A stretch of 64,000 nt of DNA from Vibrio sp. DW001 (GTDB taxonomy: Bacteria; Pseudomonadota; Gammaproteobacteria; Enterobacterales; Vibrionaceae): assembly GCF_029016285.1 (NCBI RefSeq), contig NZ_CP091975.1:124001-188000 (forward strand), read 5' to 3'. Below the pieces are notes generated by a model, which was not told where the DNA came from, ran no database searches, and saw only the letters and a list, made by a program, of their open reading frames with translations. Below, one piece after another: positions 48,101 through 58,351 of this stretch (positions within the stretch are counted from its first letter, which is position 1; every line of letters begins with the position of its first letter). The position numbers and the translations under genes were made by a program.

Positions 48101-49528
48101 TTAGATACCAGACTTAATTGCTTCAATGATTTCTGTCGTTGAACAACCAATTTCAAAATTGAGTACGCGAACCTCACCACCGGCGGCAATAACCTCTGTT
48201 CCTCCCGCTATCTCTTCTGGTTTGTAATCGCCACCTTTAACAAGCAATGACGGAAGTACCTTAGAGATCAATCGTTGTGGTGTTTCTTCACTAAACGGAA
48301 CGACCCAATCAACAGCGCCTAAACCAGCCAGTACGGCCATGCGGCGGTTGGTTGGATTGACTGGTCGACCTGGCCCTTTTAGTCCTCTAACTGACTCGTC
48401 AGTATTGACCGCAACAATGAGTCGTTCACCCAATTTTGCTGCTTGGTTCAGGTAAGAAACGTGACCCGCGTGAAGAATATCAAAACAACCATTGGTCATG
48501 ACCACCGTTTCGCCTTTTGATTTTGCTTTCTTCACGGCTTCAACGAGAGCCTCTTCACCAATGACGCCAAAATCTGAGTCTTGGCTACCATGAATGGCTT
48601 CTGCAAGTTCAATTTCAGATACTGTTGAAGTACCTAGCTTACCGACGACAATACCAGCTGCTGCATTGGCTAACGCACATGCTTGATCCAATGGTTTACC
48701 TGCCGCGACAGAAGCGGCCAATACGGAAATAACCGTGTCGCCAGCGCCTGTTACGTCATACACTTCCTGAGCCTGAGTGGGGAGATTAAATGCAGCCATG
48801 CCTTTTCGTAATAAAGTCATGCCGTGTTCGCCACGAGTCACGAGCAGAGCCTCTAAGTCAAACTCTTCAATTAATCCTAGCCCTTTTTCCACGAGCTCTT
48901 CTTCTGATTCGATTTTGCCGACTTTCAATTCAAACTCAGCCATATTAGGCGTTAAGAGGGTGGCGCCGCGATAGCGTTCAAAATCGACATCTTTAGGGTC
49001 AATAAACACTGGTACATTAGCGGCACGCGCTTTTTGAATCATCAGTTGAGCGTGTTCTAGCGCGCCTTTCGCATAATCTGATAAAATGACGGCATTTATT
49101 GTAGGAAGTACGGCGTCCATACGAGATAAGATTAATTCAGGGTCGACATGTTTAAATTTCTCTTCAAAATCTAAACGAATCAACTGTTGCCCACGACTAA
49201 TGACGCGCAGTTTGGTAATGGTTGGGTATTCGGGTAATTTTACAAAATCGCAGTCAATCTTTAAGCCATTTAATGTGTCGTGTAACACTCTTGCTGGTTC
49301 ATCATCACCAGTTAAGCCGATGATATGGACATGACCGCGTAGAGAAGCAATATTCATTGCCACGTTCGCAGCGCCACCGGGCCGTTCTTCATTATTCTCT
49401 ACTTTGACAACGGGTACTGGCGCTTCTGGTGAAATACGTCCAGTTGGACCATTCCAATAACGATCAAGCATTACATCACCAATAACTAAAACATTCGATT
49501 GGCTATATTCAGGCAAAATAGGTTTCAT
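48101..49528 (-). CDS. hldE: Bifunctional heptose 7-phosphate kinase / heptose 1-phosphate adenylyltransferase
   Basis: 475 residues from the ATG with GGAAA upstream. The PfkB-type kinase domain covers 1 to ~318 ([21 protein letters not shown] near 260). The nucleotidyltransferase domain covers about 345-475 ([16 protein letters not shown]). It supplies ADP-heptose precursors for the LPS inner core, fitting the core genes downstream. Confidence 0.97.
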   Translation of the reverse strand: MKPILPEYSQSNVLVIGDVMLDRYWNGPTGRISPEAPVPVVKVENNEERPGGAANVAMNIASLRGHVHIIGLTGDDEPARVLHDTLNGLKIDCDFVKLPEYPTITKLRVISRGQQLIRLDFEEKFKHVDPELILSRMDAVLPTINAVILSDYAKGALEHAQLMIQKARAANVPVFIDPKDVDFERYRGATLLTPNMAEFELKVGKIESEEELVEKGLGLIEEFDLEALLVTRGEHGMTLLRKGMAAFNLPTQAQEVYDVTGAGDTVISVLAASVAAGKPLDQACALANAAAGIVVGKLGTSTVSEIELAEAIHGSQDSDFGVIGEEALVEAVKKAKSKGETVVMTNGCFDILHAGHVSYLNQAAKLGERLIVAVNTDESVRGLKGPGRPVNPTNRRMAVLAGLGAVDWVVPFSEETPQRLISKVLPSLLVKGGDYKPEEIAGGTEVIAAGGEVRVLNFEIGCSTTEIIEAIKSGI

Positions 49529-49857
49529 ACACGTTTCCAAATATTAATACTGGGATGGAGTTTAGCATAAGCCTAAACCGCGCTAAACTTTTGAGCGGTA
49601 ATACTTATCTTTTACTCGTCTCTTAGTTTTTCACTTATCTGTGTTCGATTCAATGTCATCGAGAACTCAGATTGTTAATGGTTTTTTGAATTAGATTGTG
49701 TCAGTCGCAGTGACGATATTTAGCTTATTTCTCTAAAATCAAAAAAACACTTATCTTTTTTAAATTTTCTGCTATGATTCGCGCACTATTTTTTGAACAC
49801 AAATCAGCTCTGCTCAAAAAAAGATCACGAAATCCTGCAAAAGGATCTATTCAGGTC

Positions 49858-49886
49858 TTGAGCAATGTACGTCAAGTTAGTATAAT
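49858..49886 (+). promoter_or_regulatory. Promoter of rpmB-rpmG
   Basis: TTGAGC and a perfect TATAAT are separated by 17 bp, followed by a GC-rich GCGCGAC discriminator as in growth-rate-controlled ribosomal promoters. A second, extended -10-like TGCTATGAT lies at 49770-49778. The remainder of the 490-bp gap between hldE and rpmB holds the divergent hldE promoter and no gene. Confidence 0.8.
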
Positions 49887-50018
49887 GCGCGACCTTTGAT
49901 AGCCTTGTATGGATTTCCATAGCGGTTTTTAACCTCAATTCTTTACTTGTATAGTAGATGTAGAGAGGTTCGGCCACCAAGGTTGATATCGAGCTGAAAC
50001 GATTTTGGAGAGACTTAA

Positions 50019-50255
50019 ATGTCCCGAGTATGCCAAGTAACTGGTAAGCGTCCAGTAGCGGGTAATAACCGTTCACACGCACGAAATGCTACTAAGCGTC
50101 GTTTTCTGCCGAACCTACAAACTCATCGTTTCTGGGTAGAGAGCGAAAAACGCTTTGTTAAACTACGTCTAACTGCTAAAGGTATGCGTATTATTGATAA
50201 GAAAGGCATTGATGCTGTTCTTGTTGATGTACGAGCTTCTGGCGAAAAAGTTTAA
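50019..50255 (+). CDS. rpmB: 50S ribosomal protein L28
   Basis: 78 residues, [21 protein letters not shown], the standard L28 start, highly conserved throughout. GGAGAG precedes the ATG. It is paired with rpmG 13 bp downstream. Confidence 0.98.
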   Translation: MSRVCQVTGKRPVAGNNRSHARNATKRRFLPNLQTHRFWVESEKRFVKLRLTAKGMRIIDKKGIDAVLVDVRASGEKV

Positions 50256-50268
50256 GAGGAATTGAACG

Positions 50269-50436
50269 ATGGCTAAAGGCATTCGTGAGAAAATTAAGCT
50301 AGTTTCTTCAGCTGGTACAGGACATTTCTATACCACTGATAAGAACAAACGTAACATGCCGGGCAAATTTGAGATCAAGAAATTTGATCCAGTTGTTCGT
50401 AAGCACGTTATGTACAAAGAAGCAAAAATCAAGTAA
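50269..50436 (+). CDS. rpmG: 50S ribosomal protein L33
   Basis: 55 residues, beginning [20 protein letters not shown], with the typical [19 protein letters not shown] core and lysine-rich end. It has no zinc-binding cysteine pairs, so it is the zinc-free form. AGAGGAA precedes the ATG. It shares the rpmB transcript. Confidence 0.98.
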   Translation: MAKGIREKIKLVSSAGTGHFYTTDKNKRNMPGKFEIKKFDPVVRKHVMYKEAKIK

Positions 50437-50457
50437 TTGATTGGCAGTTTCAATAAA

Positions 50458-50485
50458 AACCCAGCTCTTGTAGCTGGGTTTTTTG
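50458..50485 (+). terminator. Terminator of rpmB-rpmG
   Basis: AACCCAGCT / AGCTGGGTT with a four-base loop, followed by five T. Confidence 0.92.
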
Positions 50486-50514
50486 TTTTCTGGTGTAAAG
50501 AAATAGAAAACAAA

Positions 50515-51797
50515 AAATAAAGCCACCGTCATTCCCGTTTGCACGGGAATGACGAAAGAATGGGAATGAGTGAAGGACTGTGAAATGGCGAAAGGACGGG
50601 AATGAGGATATAGCCTCATATCCAAGGCTGAAAACGCAAAATAAAGCCACCGTCATTCCCGTGAAAACGGGAATCTTCTACATGTTACCCATGTGCCCGG
50701 TCAGATCTGTTACCTATGTGGGCGATCAGTGCCTAATTAACGTCATCCCCATGAAAATGGGGATCTAATACCCCCAAGATTCCCGTTTGCACGGGAATGA
50801 CGAAAGAATGGGAATGAGTGAAGGACTGTGAAATGGCGAAAGGACGGGAATGAGGATATAGCCTCATATCCAAGGCTGAAAACGCAAAATAAAGCCACCG
50901 TCATTCCCGTGAAAACGGGAATCTTCTACATGTTACCCATGTGCCCGGTCAGATCTGCTACCTATGTGGGCGATCAGTGCCTAACTAACGTCATCCCCAT
51001 GAAAATGGGGATCTAATACCCCCAAGATTCCCGTTTGCACGGGAATGACGAAAGAATGGGAATGAGTGAAGGACTGTGAAATGGCGAAAGGACGGGAATG
51101 AGGATATAGCCTCATATCCAAGGCTGAAAACACAAAATAAAGCCACCGTCATTCCCGTGAAAACGGGAATCTTCTACATGTTACCCATGTGCCCGGTCAG
51201 ATCTGTTACCTATGTGGGCGATCAGTGCCTAACTAACGTCATCCCCATGAAAATGGGGATCTAATACCCCCAAGATTCCCGTTTGCACGGGAATGACGAA
51301 AGAATGGGAATGAGTGAAGGACTGTGAAATGGCGAAAGGACGGGAATGAGGATATAGCCTCATATCCAAGGCTGAAAACGCAAAATAAAGCCACCGTCAT
51401 TCCCGTGAAAACGGAAATCTTCTACATGTTACCCATGTGCCCGGTCAGATCTGTTACCTATGTGGGCGATCAGTGCCTAACTAACGTCATCCCCATGAAA
51501 ATGGGGATCTAATACCCCCAAGATTCCCGTTTGCACGGGAATGACGAAAGAATGGGAATGAGTGAAGGACGGGAATGAGGATATAGCCTCATATCCAAGG
51601 CTGAAAACGCAAAATAAAGCCACCGTCATTCCCGTGAAAACGGGAATCTTCTACATGTTACCCATGTGCCCGGTCAGATCTGCTACCCATGTTGGTGATC
51701 AGTGCCAAACCAGCGTCATCCCCATGAAAATGGGGATCTAATATCACCAAGATTCCCGTTTGCACGGGAATGACGAAGTATTTGGCACTAACCGAAT
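50515..51797. repeat. Tandem array of a 248-bp palindrome-rich repeat, five units
   Basis: Counting from the repeated ATTCCCGTTTGCACGGG, units begin at 50531, 50779, 51027, 51275 and 51523. The first four are exactly 248 bp; the fifth is 229 bp because about 19 bp near ACTGTGAAATGGCG are missing. Copies differ at only a few positions, except the right end of the fifth, which has diverged. Each unit has three palindromes: CGTCATTCCCGT-TTGC-ACGGGAATGACG, GTCATTCCCGT-GAAA-ACGGGAAT and GTCATCCCCAT-GAAA-ATGGGGATC. The open frames inside (62 codons) repeat with the unit and lack ribosome sites. The array sits between rpmG and the next gene and resembles dispersed REP/MITE-like elements. Confidence 0.95.
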
Positions 51798-51907
51798 CGT
51801 ATACACCTGTATGGAAATTTTTTCTCTTGATCCATCACTAGCAGTTTAGTTCATTAATTGATAAATTATCGCTAAGTTCTCATCGTCGTGTTGTTAGGTA
51901 TTATTCT

Positions 51908-52381
51908 ATGAAAAAATTCTCCCGTCGTGGCTGGAACAATGTTCTTATTTTCGCTGTTATTGCTTTTATGCTGATATTGAATCTACCAACAATCATTAAG
52001 AACAACTTCATGGAACCAGCGCAGAGCATTTACCCTTACGTGATGGATCCTCAATCGGATATCAGAGAGATGCACTTTGCGACTCTGTCCATTCAAAGAC
52101 ATAATCTTGAATGGGTTGCCAATAAAGATCTCACCATTTCACCTCTAGAGCTCGTGCAGAGATGGCATTTTCTTGCAGGTACAGAAGTGGATGAAGTGAC
52201 TTTTGCGCAGTTAAAAGAGCAGTTACCAAAAGCGAACACTTTAGAAATTTGGTATTTAGACAAGGAAGAGCCGCAAAGAGTGACCTACTACCAAACCCCT
52301 CAATTCTGGCTTATGAAAAGTTGGGAACAGAAATGGATTGCGGTTTCTGTAGAAGAGGACTACCTTTTCCCTTATCTATAA
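51908..52381 (+). CDS. Membrane-anchored protein of unknown function upstream of mutM
   Basis: 157 residues. A basic start ([11 protein letters not shown]) and one membrane segment (about 12-29, [18 protein letters not shown]) are followed by a periplasmic domain with tryptophan-rich strands ([28 protein letters not shown]). A similar gene precedes mutM in other vibrios as far as I recall. Family and function are unknown. It ends 26 bp before mutM, and the two are probably co-transcribed. Confidence 0.8.
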   Translation: MKKFSRRGWNNVLIFAVIAFMLILNLPTIIKNNFMEPAQSIYPYVMDPQSDIREMHFATLSIQRHNLEWVANKDLTISPLELVQRWHFLAGTEVDEVTFAQLKEQLPKANTLEIWYLDKEEPQRVTYYQTPQFWLMKSWEQKWIAVSVEEDYLFPYL

Positions 52382-52407
52382 ATTATCTAGCCGATAACCT
52401 ATACCCC

Positions 52408-53223
52408 ATGCCTGAACTCCCAGAAGTAGAAGTTAGCCGAATGGGTATTACACCTCATTTGTCTGGTAAAACCATAAAACACATCACCATTCGTCAACCG
52501 AAACTTCGTTGGATGATCCCAGAGGAACTGAGTCAGCTTACTGGACAGGTCATTTTGGGTATTCAACGCAGAGCAAAATACCTTCTGTTAAAAACTGAAA
52601 AAGGCAGCATTATTGTTCATTTGGGTATGTCTGGGTCTTTGCGTATATTAAATGAAGGGCATGAAGCAGGTAAGCACGATCATGTTGATCTACTGCTAAC
52701 TGACGGAACATTACTCCGCTATAACGACCCTAGAAGGTTTGGTGCTTGGCTCTGGCAAGATAAAGAGCAAGAGCATGAATTATTCAAGCACCTTGGTCCC
52801 GAACCTTTAGAAGAGGTCTTCAATGCCGACTATATATTCGAAAAAGCCCGAGGAAAGCGTGTTTCCATGAAGCAGTTTATTATGGATAACAAAGTGGTGG
52901 TTGGTGTTGGAAATATCTACGCAAATGAATCGTTATTTTTGGCCAAAATTCACCCTCAAACTGCCGCCGGAAAATTAAAGCTGAATGAATGGAATTCGTT
53001 AGTGAAAGTCATTAAGCAAGTACTTGCTACCGCGATCAAACAAGGTGGAACAACGCTTAAAGACTTTAATCAAGCGGATGGTAAACCGGGCTATTTTGCG
53101 CAGGAACTACGTGTCTATGGTAAGGCGGGTGAAGCTTGTCCTATCTGCGGTGAAGATATCCAACAACTGAAAATAGGACAAAGAAATAGCTATTTTTGTG
53201 AAAAATGTCAGCCAGAGAAATAA
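52408..53223 (+). CDS. mutM: Formamidopyrimidine-DNA glycosylase
   Basis: 271 residues from the ATG of [13 protein letters not shown]; the catalytic Pro and Glu must follow the initiator Met, so the longer frame upstream is not used. The conserved Lys (KYLLLK, about 57) and the C-terminal zinc finger (CPIC...CEKC, about 245-268) are intact. It removes 8-oxoguanine. It ends four bases before the convergent coaD stop. Confidence 0.97.
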   Translation: MPELPEVEVSRMGITPHLSGKTIKHITIRQPKLRWMIPEELSQLTGQVILGIQRRAKYLLLKTEKGSIIVHLGMSGSLRILNEGHEAGKHDHVDLLLTDGTLLRYNDPRRFGAWLWQDKEQEHELFKHLGPEPLEEVFNADYIFEKARGKRVSMKQFIMDNKVVVGVGNIYANESLFLAKIHPQTAAGKLKLNEWNSLVKVIKQVLATAIKQGGTTLKDFNQADGKPGYFAQELRVYGKAGEACPICGEDIQQLKIGQRNSYFCEKCQPEK

Positions 53224-53227
53224 TAAT

Positions 53228-53716
53228 CTAAGAGGGATGCTCTGCTTTTTCTTTTAGCTTAATGGCAACGGCTACGGGTACAAATTGATCTATATCTCCG
53301 CCATGAATAGCCACTTCTCTTACGATGGTGGAGGAGAGGAATGCAAACTCTTCCGCTGGGGTAAGAAAGATACTTTCTAGATCAGGCAATAGCTTACGAT
53401 ACATATTGGTTAAGCCAAATTCGTACTCGAAATCAACCGTCGTTCTTAATCCTCGAATGAGTAAGTTCGCTTTTTTTTGTTTGGCGAAATCAACAAGAAG
53501 GCCAGAAAATCCTTCAACAGAGACATTATGGAGTTCTTTAACCGATTCTTGTAACATGGAGACCCGTTCCTCAAGCGAGAACATGGTTTTTTTACTCGGG
53601 CTATAGGCTACCGCAACAGTGACCTGATCAAACATCTTTGCCGCACGAATGATGATATCCATGTGCCCATTAGTGACAGGATCAAATGTGCCGGGATATA
53701 GAACGTGATTATTCAT
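53228..53716 (-). CDS. coaD: Phosphopantetheine adenylyltransferase
   Basis: 162 residues. Nucleotidyltransferase motifs [15 protein letters not shown] (about 8-22) and the C-terminal FLSSTIVRE (about 128-136) are intact. Penultimate step of coenzyme A synthesis. The start overlaps the end of the GT9 gene by eight bases. Confidence 0.97.
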   Translation of the reverse strand: MNNHVLYPGTFDPVTNGHMDIIIRAAKMFDQVTVAVAYSPSKKTMFSLEERVSMLQESVKELHNVSVEGFSGLLVDFAKQKKANLLIRGLRTTVDFEYEFGLTNMYRKLLPDLESIFLTPAEEFAFLSSTIVREVAIHGGDIDQFVPVAVAIKLKEKAEHPS

Positions 53717-54770
53717 GGCTGCCTTCCTTAAGTTTGATGAGTACCTTGTTTAGGCTCTGTTTCACCATATCTAGACTAATATCTTGCATCAGGTTATCTC
53801 CTTTTGCCCTTACGCCCCAACTTAAACTTTCGACAGGTTTTCCTTGTTGTTCTTCGACATGCTTTTGATAAACACTAGCAATGTATTCTAAGCTATTATA
53901 GGGGCCAGTTCGAAAGGGGTTGCTATGGGCGTATAACCCAATGACAGGTGTTCCCTGAGTGGTCGCTAAATGTGCAGGACCAGTGTCAGGAGCAAGAACG
54001 ACATCGGCCTGTTTGAGTATGGACGTTAATTGCATTAAATTAGTTTTGCCGATTAGGTTTTTTACAGAGCATTGGCATAAAGCCTCTATGTCTTCACCAA
54101 GTTTCACTTCTCTAGGTGCAGGCGAACCGCATAATACAATCTGTAGTCCCTGATCGCTTGCGTAGTCAGCCAGTTGAGCATACCTTTCTGTTAACCAGTT
54201 TCGTTCGTCTTTGCTTGCTGCTGGTGAAATAACGAGTGTCGGAATGTTTGTTAGGTGAGATTGTGCAAATTCGATATCTTCTTGGCTAAGCGGAATCGTC
54301 CAAGTAGGGGTGTCAAATGGTACACCTATATATCTGGCAAACTCTGCAAAATTATCTAACACGTGGAAACACTTTGTTTTTGGTAGGTGTCTATTCGTGA
54401 AAAATCGCTGGCCTTCTCGGGTTCGATTATTGCCAAAACCAATTTTATATTTTGCCTTTATACCGAAAGAAAGTGCGCTTGATCTTATCGCTGCCTGCAT
54501 ATGCAATAACGCGTCAAAGCGTTGACCGGAAAGCTGACGCCAAACCTTTTTCATCCCAGCGAAACCTTCTTTTTTGTCAAATACCACAACATTGATATTG
54601 GACAGGTGGCCAATTAACTGAGCTTCTATTTTTCCTGTTATCCAAGTGATCTCGGTTTCAGGCCAGTAGGCTTGAATCGCTTGAACAACAGAGATAGCAT
54701 GACAAACGTCGCCAATAGCAGAAAGTCTTAATATACAAAGAGATTTGGGGGCAGAAGAAAAAAGAGCCAT
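53709..54770 (-). CDS. Glycosyltransferase family 9 (heptosyltransferase-type) protein
   Basis: 353 residues from [10 protein letters not shown]. The GT9 N-terminal motif is [18 protein letters not shown], and the C-terminal nucleotide-sugar site is [24 protein letters not shown] in two blocks. Such enzymes add heptose or a related sugar to the LPS inner core. The exact acceptor is not clear; it is not a close match to WaaC or WaaF by eye. Co-transcribed with coaD. Confidence 0.85.
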   Translation of the reverse strand: MALFSSAPKSLCILRLSAIGDVCHAISVVQAIQAYWPETEITWITGKIEAQLIGHLSNINVVVFDKKEGFAGMKKVWRQLSGQRFDALLHMQAAIRSSALSFGIKAKYKIGFGNNRTREGQRFFTNRHLPKTKCFHVLDNFAEFARYIGVPFDTPTWTIPLSQEDIEFAQSHLTNIPTLVISPAASKDERNWLTERYAQLADYASDQGLQIVLCGSPAPREVKLGEDIEALCQCSVKNLIGKTNLMQLTSILKQADVVLAPDTGPAHLATTQGTPVIGLYAHSNPFRTGPYNSLEYIASVYQKHVEEQQGKPVESLSWGVRAKGDNLMQDISLDMVKQSLNKVLIKLKEGSHE

Positions 54771-54934
54771 AAGCACTTTACCAGTAAAAGAGTTAAGTCG
54801 AATTATGCAGTTGCCATGGTTAAATGTAAACTATCGTAGTGCTTGAGCTTTGATTGCTTCGCTTCTTGATGCTTGAAAGTTAATGGCTGAATACCACGTT
54901 AGAAAGATTCAATATTTTCAAATAAGAGGTCGTC

Positions 54935-55657
54935 GTGCAAGTTTACAAAAATAAGAATGAAACCATCTGGTACGACTCTGATCTGCTGTCGGTTCCCGTT
55001 GAAATGTGTACGAATGCACCTTATTGGTATTTGCAAAACAGAGTGGTGGGCTCTGCTCAAGGGCGGGGAACCACTTGGTTTGTACAATTGGATGAGATTC
55101 AAGGTGCTCTCAGACACTATCGCCGAGGAGGATTGTTTGGAAAGATAGTGAACGATCAGTACCTATTTAAAGCGTGGGTACAGACAAGAAGTTATCAGGA
55201 ATTTACGTTATTAACAAAGCTTCGTGCCGCAGGGGTAAATGTTCCAAGACCCATTGCAGCGGGAGCAATAAAAATAGGTTTCTTTTATCGAGCGGATTTA
55301 TTAAGTGAAAAAGTACCCAACGCTTGTGATCTTGTTGATATCTTACAAGAAAAGTCATTAAGCCAGCGGGTTTACCAAAGTATTGGTGGTGAGATCCGAA
55401 AGATGCATGACGCTAGTGTGAACCATACGGACCTGAATATTCATAACATCTTGCTTGATAACGAACAAAAGATATGGATTATCGATTTTGATAAATGCTA
55501 TCCACAAATCGGTGAAGAGTGGAAAGCGGCTAACCTAGAAAGATTAAAGCGTTCATTTTTGAAAGAGCAAGGTAAGCGGAATATTCATTGGAATGAAGAT
55601 GAATGGGAAGCGTTGGTTGAAGGATATGAGGCTGTGCCCGAAGGACGTTCAGCATAA
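54935..55657 (+). CDS. kdkA: 3-deoxy-D-manno-octulosonic acid kinase
   Basis: 240 residues from a GTG with AGAGGT upstream. Protein-kinase-like fold: catalytic loop NHTDLNIHNILLD (about 164-176) and metal motif IIDFDKCYP (about 183). It phosphorylates Kdo on the inner core. In vibrios a single phosphorylated Kdo is usual, consistent with kdkA beside waaA. It is divergent from the GT9 gene. Confidence 0.94.
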   Translation: MQVYKNKNETIWYDSDLLSVPVEMCTNAPYWYLQNRVVGSAQGRGTTWFVQLDEIQGALRHYRRGGLFGKIVNDQYLFKAWVQTRSYQEFTLLTKLRAAGVNVPRPIAAGAIKIGFFYRADLLSEKVPNACDLVDILQEKSLSQRVYQSIGGEIRKMHDASVNHTDLNIHNILLDNEQKIWIIDFDKCYPQIGEEWKAANLERLKRSFLKEQGKRNIHWNEDEWEALVEGYEAVPEGRSA

Positions 55658-55728
55658 GCAGATGGAGGTGATTTCTTCTGCTCATTATTTCCTCTTCCGT
55701 TCGTCATTCTCGTGGAAACGTAATGCTG

Positions 55729-55811
55729 TTCGGTTAGTGCGAAATACTTCGTCATTCCCGTGAAAACGGGAATCTTGGTGATATTAGATCCCCACTTTCG
55801 TGAGGATGACG
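55729..55811. repeat. Single copy of the array element, inverted
   Basis: This 83-bp stretch matches the reverse complement of the right end of the tandem array (51714-51796) with only a handful of differences, including the outer flank TTCGGTTAGTGC.AAATACTT. It contains both the CGGGAAT and the GGGGATG-type palindromes. A weaker CGTCATTCTCG...CGTAATG copy lies just upstream (55701-55724). It sits between kdkA and waaA. Confidence 0.85.
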
Positions 55812-55869
55812 GAGAGTGAGGATGATGGAGAGTGAGGATGATGGAGAGTGAGGATGATGGAGAGTGAGT
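55811..55869. repeat. 16-bp minisatellite
   Basis: GGAGAGTGAGGATGAT is repeated three times in direct tandem, then a partial copy follows. It begins at the edge of the inverted repeat element and ends 16 bp before the waaA stop codon, so it seems to have grown from the element's GATGACGG end. Confidence 0.9.
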
Positions 55870-55884
55870 GCTCTGGATTTCATA

Positions 55885-57147
55885 TCAAAGGTTCAGGTAT
55901 TTAAGCGTATTGCTCAGTGCGCCACGGTTACGCTCGACAACATCAAGAGCGGCTTGCCCCATCGATGTTGACTTATTTTTATCTGAAAAAAGCTGATTAA
56001 GTTGTTCTGCAATGTCATCGGGTTTTTCGCAGATAACCACCGCATGGTTTTCTATTAGCTGTTTAGTAATCTCTGCAAAATTAAAGTAACTTGGGCCATT
56101 AATGAGCGGTTTAGCTAACGCCGCGGGTTCAAGTAAGTTATGTCCTCCAACCTTCTCTCCAATTAAGCTACCCGCCATAAAGCAGACATCGGCTGACCCT
56201 AATAATACCAGCATTTCTCCCATGGTATCGCCAATATAGACTTGAGTTTCTGCCTGTACAGCGACGTTGCTTGTTCGAGTTACAGTATTTAACCCTTGTT
56301 GCAGTGCCAGTTCGGTTACCGACGCAAATCTCTCTGGGTGCCTTGGCACCAGTAGCATCAGGGCATCAGGTTGTGTTTTTAATAGTGTCTTATGTGCTTG
56401 CAGCAATAATTCGTCCTCTCCAGAATGCGTGCTGGCTGCAATCCAAATAGGTCGTGTTTCATCGAGCTTAATTCTTAATGCCTGACTCTCTTTGAACGTC
56501 TTATCTGGAACCGTGATGTCGAATTTGATGGAACCAGTCACACTTATTGCTTCATTCGGGAAACCAAGGCGTATGAATCGTTCAGCATCACTCTCGTGCT
56601 GACAAAGGATTTGAGAAATATTGGTCGCCAAAAGAGTGAATACCGCTTGGAATTTTGCGTAACGTTGGCAAGATTTTTCTGATAGGCGGGCGTTTAGTAC
56701 GGTGATAGGGATATTTGCTTTTGCGACGGTATGCAAAGTGTTTGGCCACAATTCCGTTTCCACAATGAGCATCTGTTTTGGTTTTACTGCACGTAGAAAT
56801 CCTCTCACACACCAAGAGAAGTCAATAGGCATATATCTATGTTCAACTAGGTCACCTAACTTTTCGGCCTGCTCAGCGCCAGTGCTTGTAGTGGTAGTAA
56901 GGACAATAGACTGAGCTGGGTTTTGCTTTTTTATCGCTTTAATTACGGGCGCTATAGCAATCGTTTCCCCTACTGATACCGCGTGAATCCAGATCGGCGC
57001 AATGGCCTTGGTTTTGCGCGTTATTCCCCAATGCTCTTTCCACCGAACACCAAAGGACGGTTTACCCGGCTTTTTCTTATATAAACTGATAAGAAGAAAA
57101 GGGCAGGCTAGGAAAAGAACGAATGTATAGAGTAGACGGATAAGCAT
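55885..57147 (-). CDS. waaA: Kdo transferase
   Basis: 420 residues. An N-terminal membrane anchor (about 3-24, IRLLYTFVLFLACPFLLISLY) precedes a two-domain GT-B fold with WIHAVSVGETIAIAPVI (about 54), the catalytic-base region (Glu in VETELWPN) and the C-terminal GGHNLLEPAALAKP. It transfers Kdo to lipid IVA. It is divergent from the next core gene. Confidence 0.96.
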   Translation of the reverse strand: MLIRLLYTFVLFLACPFLLISLYKKKPGKPSFGVRWKEHWGITRKTKAIAPIWIHAVSVGETIAIAPVIKAIKKQNPAQSIVLTTTTSTGAEQAEKLGDLVEHRYMPIDFSWCVRGFLRAVKPKQMLIVETELWPNTLHTVAKANIPITVLNARLSEKSCQRYAKFQAVFTLLATNISQILCQHESDAERFIRLGFPNEAISVTGSIKFDITVPDKTFKESQALRIKLDETRPIWIAASTHSGEDELLLQAHKTLLKTQPDALMLLVPRHPERFASVTELALQQGLNTVTRTSNVAVQAETQVYIGDTMGEMLVLLGSADVCFMAGSLIGEKVGGHNLLEPAALAKPLINGPSYFNFAEITKQLIENHAVVICEKPDDIAEQLNQLFSDKNKSTSMGQAALDVVERNRGALSNTLKYLNL

Positions 57148-57250
57148 AATAATCTAACGTTGATTGCTGTAATATAGAGTAAATAGAGTCTAGACTCATC
57201 GTTTATTCTCGCTATATTAAGTTAGAATAAACGTGTAAACCAGCTAATTC

Positions 57251-58327
57251 ATGAGGCTTTTAGTGACAACGCAGAACCGCCGCTATTTAATGTATATTGC
57301 TCAAAATTATTCATACTCTATTTGTAGGCCTTTGCAGTCTGAAATTCTTGCTCAAGGCGGGGAAGTCAGATGGTTTCTAGAAGGAGAAGAGGTAAACCCT
57401 AAGTACCTCTTAGAGTCAGAAACACTTTTGGAATCAATTGATGATGTTAGGCAGTGGAATCCTGACGTTGTGTTTGTGCCTGGAAATGTCGTACCGCGAT
57501 TCATACCAGGACTTAAAGTCGATATATTTCATGGATTTAATTCTGGAAAGTTGAATCGTCGTGGTAGAGAAGATCATTTCGAGATTCGTAACTGCTTTGA
57601 TTTGTATTGTACGCAAGGACCTCAGACCACTGGGCCCTTTAAAGTACTTGAGCAAGAACATAAGCATTTCATGGTCAAGGAAACGGGATGGACGATGCTA
57701 GACCCCCTCTTTTCTCCACCTGAAAGTAATCCATATATAGATAAATTGGATGAAAGGCCGACGATTTTGATGTGTTCAACCTTTTCTCGCAATCTAACGT
57801 GTGCTCCGCATCTTTATGAGAAAATAAAAGAGATGTCGCAAAGCGGAAAGTGGCGATGGTTGATACAATTCCATCCGAAAATGTCTGAAGATATAGTGAG
57901 TAAATATAAAGCGTTACAGAATGATAATTTGATATTTATAGAGACAGACAATGTACTTCCTCTGCTACAGGCAGCTGATGTAATGCTTTGTGATACCTCT
58001 TCAGTTTTGTTAATGTTTTTATTACAAAGAAAGCCGGTGGTTACTTTTCGAAATCAGTCACCTATGCCGCATCTGTTAGATATAAGTGATGCAGAACTCG
58101 TAGAAAGATCACTAGAAGACGCGTTATCTAGACCGAAAGCGTTGTTGGGCGAAATAGAGAAATATTGCCAGTTTATCCATCCGTATAGCGATGGACATTC
58201 TAGTCGACGAGTGTTGGATGCTGCGAACACACTTCTGGATAGTGGGCCATTAAGAAGTAAAGCCAAGCCTTTCAATATAGTGAGAGCGTTTAAGATGCGT
58301 AAAAAACTGGGTTATTGGAAACTTTAA
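57251..58327 (+). CDS. CDP-glycerol glycerophosphotransferase-family protein
   Basis: 358 residues. The C-terminal half has the TagB/TagF-type pattern IQFHPKMSE (about 212), then DVMLCDTSSVLLMFLLQRKPV (about 244-264) with the conserved DTSS; HGFNSGK (about 97) matches the N-terminal His-containing motif. The family transfers glycerol phosphate or related groups. Here it probably modifies the LPS core or O-chain; the donor is unknown. No strong Shine-Dalgarno is seen; an internal ATG at codon 14 is possible. Confidence 0.8.
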   Translation: MRLLVTTQNRRYLMYIAQNYSYSICRPLQSEILAQGGEVRWFLEGEEVNPKYLLESETLLESIDDVRQWNPDVVFVPGNVVPRFIPGLKVDIFHGFNSGKLNRRGREDHFEIRNCFDLYCTQGPQTTGPFKVLEQEHKHFMVKETGWTMLDPLFSPPESNPYIDKLDERPTILMCSTFSRNLTCAPHLYEKIKEMSQSGKWRWLIQFHPKMSEDIVSKYKALQNDNLIFIETDNVLPLLQAADVMLCDTSSVLLMFLLQRKPVVTFRNQSPMPHLLDISDAELVERSLEDALSRPKALLGEIEKYCQFIHPYSDGHSSRRVLDAANTLLDSGPLRSKAKPFNIVRAFKMRKKLGYWKL

Positions 58328-58351
58328 GTTTATATAAGTTAGGATAATTTA

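Noticed and set aside
50580..51512. Four open frames of 62 codons with nearly the same sequence, repeated every 248 bp
   Set aside because: They follow the DNA repeat exactly, run through its palindromes, lack ribosome sites and vanish in the fifth unit. They are a by-product of the repeat.
50515..51797. CRISPR array
   Set aside because: The repeat unit is 248 bp, units are contiguous and nearly identical, there are no unique spacers and no cas genes are in the window.
52249..52407. N-terminal extension of mutM
   Set aside because: MutM needs Pro-Glu directly after the initiator Met, so only the ATG at 52408 can give an active enzyme.
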